Positions 46,524 through 47,807 of a stretch of DNA of 47,807 bases are shown piece after piece; position 1 is the stretch's first letter, and the number at the start of each line of letters is the position of its first letter. This DNA is from Candidatus Bipolaricaulota bacterium. Lineage in GTDB: Bacteria; Bipolaricaulota; Bipolaricaulia; Bipolaricaulales; Bipolaricaulaceae. The translations under genes and the position numbers were made by a program. Below the pieces are notes generated by a model. That model searched no databases, was not told the DNA's origin, and saw only the letters and a list, made by a program, of their open reading frames with translations. The DNA is taken from contig JAOACA010000005.1 of the NCBI GenBank assembly GCA_026418075.1, positions 1 to 47,807 of the forward strand, written 5' to 3'.

Positions 46524-47807
46524 CTACGGGGCGTCCCCCTCGAGCTCCCGGATCGTCCCCGTCACCACGTGGAACCCCAAGGTCCCCTGGGCGATCCGGA
46601 AGTCGTGGACCGGGAGCACGGCCCCGATCGCCTCCACGGGCTTGAGGAACAGCATCGGGTTGTAGGGCGGGGAGACCTTCTTGGAGCGGAGGAAGGCCAT
46701 CGCCCGGGCGTCGGCCGGCGTCCGGGGGGTGGGGTCCCCGTCGCCGTCGAGGTCGAGGTACAGCTTGAGCTCGAGGATCCAACCGGCGTCCGTGAGCTCG
46801 AACTGGAGGTCCACCCACCCGGACCCGATCGTCCCCTGCCAGAGGAGGTTCCGGTTGTTGTTCGTGAGGGTGGGGGCCGGGCCGGAGCTGGGGGTCACGG
46901 CCACGTTCCGGAACTGGCCCACGGTCCCAAGCTCCACTTGGAACGGGCGGGGGCTCGTCCAGGTCGCGCTCCCAGCCACGGTGACGTGCCACCGGTACTG
47001 GGGGTCGCCCCACACGTAGATCCCGGGCTTGTCAATCGTCGGCATCCCGGGGAGGCTCGGGGGCGGCGGAGGCGGGGTCCCCACGGTGATCGTCCGCGTG
47101 GTCGTCCCCGTCGCCCCGAGGTTGTCGGTCACGGTGAGGGTCACGGTGTAGGTTCCGGGGGCGGTGTAGCGCTTCTGGATCTGGGGCCCGGTGCCCGTGG
47201 CCCCGTCCCCGAAGTTCCAGCTCCAGGCCACCACCGCCCCATCGGGGTCGGTCGAGGCCCGGCCGTCGAACGTGATCCACTGGTTCACCTGGGGGTTCGC
47301 CGGGGAGAAGGTGAACGAGGCCGTCGGGGGCTGGTTGGGAGCCGGTTGGATCGTGTACGGGGCCGATCCTTCGGCCCACGCCCCGGCCGGGACGTTTGCG
47401 GAAAGCCACGCCCGGACCTGGGAGAGGAACAGGGGCCCGTTCGTCGAGAGGATCGGGTACCCGGCGGGGTAGCTCGTCGGGAAGAGGGGGATCGCCCGGT
47501 CGGCGGCGAAGGCCACGATCTGCTCCGAGCCCACCGGCTCGGAGGTGATGAAGGCGTAGGTCGCGTTCCGCGGGAAGACGGTCGTCCCGGCGGGAACCGG
47601 AAGCGCCGCGTCTCGCCAGTTGGGGAAGAGGAGGATCGCCCGGCCAGCGGCGTCGAGCTCCACGAGGTAGAGGTGGCTCGCCCTCGACAGGGTCACCGTG
47701 ATCCGCACCGCCTCGCCCACGGTGTAGCTCCCCTTGTCCGTGGCCACAGCGAGCGCGAGCGCCGGCGCAGTCAGGGTGAGCTGGGCGGTGTTGTTCCCCT
47801 CGTCGGA
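46524..47807 (-). CDS. Exported PKD/DUF4384-type protein, N-terminus beyond the window
   Basis: The tracked ORF starts at a GTG at 47747, but the frame is open to the window edge and reads SDEGNNTAQLTLTAPALALAV before it, the tail of a CARDB-like sandwich, so the gene is 5'-truncated. At least 427 residues are present. After this tail comes a DUF4384-like segment (GSYTVGEAVRITVTLS, LYLVELDAAGRAILLFPN), a PKD domain (TFDGRASTDPDGAVVAWSWNFGDGA, in part) and a C-terminal domain of unknown type (YVWGDPQYRWHVTV, YLDLDGDGDPTPRTPAD). Surface or secreted role is likely. No catalytic motif is seen. Confidence 0.8.
   Translation of the reverse strand, partial: SDEGNNTAQLTLTAPALALAVATDKGSYTVGEAVRITVTLSRASHLYLVELDAAGRAILLFPNWRDAALPVPAGTTVFPRNATYAFITSEPVGSEQIVAFAADRAIPLFPTSYPAGYPILSTNGPLFLSQVRAWLSANVPAGAWAEGSAPYTIQPAPNQPPTASFTFSPANPQVNQWITFDGRASTDPDGAVVAWSWNFGDGATGTGPQIQKRYTAPGTYTVTLTVTDNLGATGTTTRTITVGTPPPPPPSLPGMPTIDKPGIYVWGDPQYRWHVTVAGSATWTSPRPFQVELGTVGQFRNVAVTPSSGPAPTLTNNNRNLLWQGTIGSGWVDLQFELTDAGWILELKLYLDLDGDGDPTPRTPADARAMAFLRSKKVSPPYNPMLFLKPVEAIGAVLPVHDFRIAQGTLGFHVVTGTIRELEGDAP

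Noticed and set aside
46524-47747. GTG at 47747 as the true start of the right-edge gene
   Set aside because: The frame is open and protein-like upstream (DEGNNTAQLTLT), with no SD at the GTG.
1-47807. CRISPR arrays, IS elements, integrase or attachment sites
   Set aside because: No direct-repeat array, transposase motif, terminal inverted repeats or tRNA-linked duplication was seen on reading.

Overview
The window reads as compact, very GC-rich chromosome from an uncultured, probably anaerobic bacterium with two membranes. Evidence for an outer envelope is a set of exported proteins with lipoboxes or strand-rich barrel-like sequences, two of which end in Phe. A 14-gene Mbh-type [NiFe] hydrogenase indicates H2 metabolism coupled to ion pumping. 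My best taxonomic guess is Bipolaricaulota (Acetothermia). This is inference from overall flavour, not from a marker tree, and confidence is low. No tRNA, rRNA, CRISPR array, insertion sequence or prophage was recognised.

Layout. 1-2780 (minus): exported proteins, namely a lipoprotein cut by the window edge, a 500-aa lipoprotein, and a cysteine-rich barrel-like protein with paired CCG motifs. 3043-10766: AmrS-like radical SAM enzyme, then tsaE, pheT, an M1-type peptidase with a barrel-like C-terminus, and a CBS/CorC membrane protein. 10856-13867: ffh-rpsP-khpA-trmD plus a membrane protein; rimM and rplS are absent. 13864-15637 (minus): ruvX, ruvA and an unrecognised 256-aa gene. 15685-20427: acyl-CoA synthetase, cytidine deaminase, a barrel-like exported protein (minus), an MBL-fold hydrolase and a PKD lipoprotein. 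20424-26141: hydrogenase maturation (hypF with a TlpA-like thioredoxin; hypB-hypA) around alr and a HEPN/MNT pair. 26252-34086: the mbhA-N-like operon. 34093-36965 (minus): S1-type protease, M20 peptidase and TGS GTPase. 37038-44735: mutS2, xpt, guaA, a PHP-type exported hydrolase (minus) and glmS behind an 11-codon upstream ORF. 44942-46105: a second CCG protein, homologous to the one at 1611-2780. 46160-46520: a decayed MazF/PemK-like remnant between two good terminators. 46524-end (minus): a PKD/DUF4384-type exported protein cut by the window edge.

Working together. HypA, HypB and HypF supply Ni insertion and CN-ligand synthesis for MbhL; HypC, D and E are not in the window. The Mbh operon would couple ferredoxin oxidation to H2 release and H+/Na+ translocation. 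The remaining cytoplasmic genes are translation, repair and nucleotide housekeeping.

Expression signals fall into two classes. Many first genes of cytoplasmic operons have a -10 box (TANNNT) only 5-9 nt before the start codon and no Shine-Dalgarno, so they look leaderless. Exported-protein genes have a strong AAGGAGG-type site and often a longer leader. Four convergent gene pairs share one CTAG tetranucleotide as both stop codons, and most genes within operons overlap by ATGA, GTGA or TAGTG.
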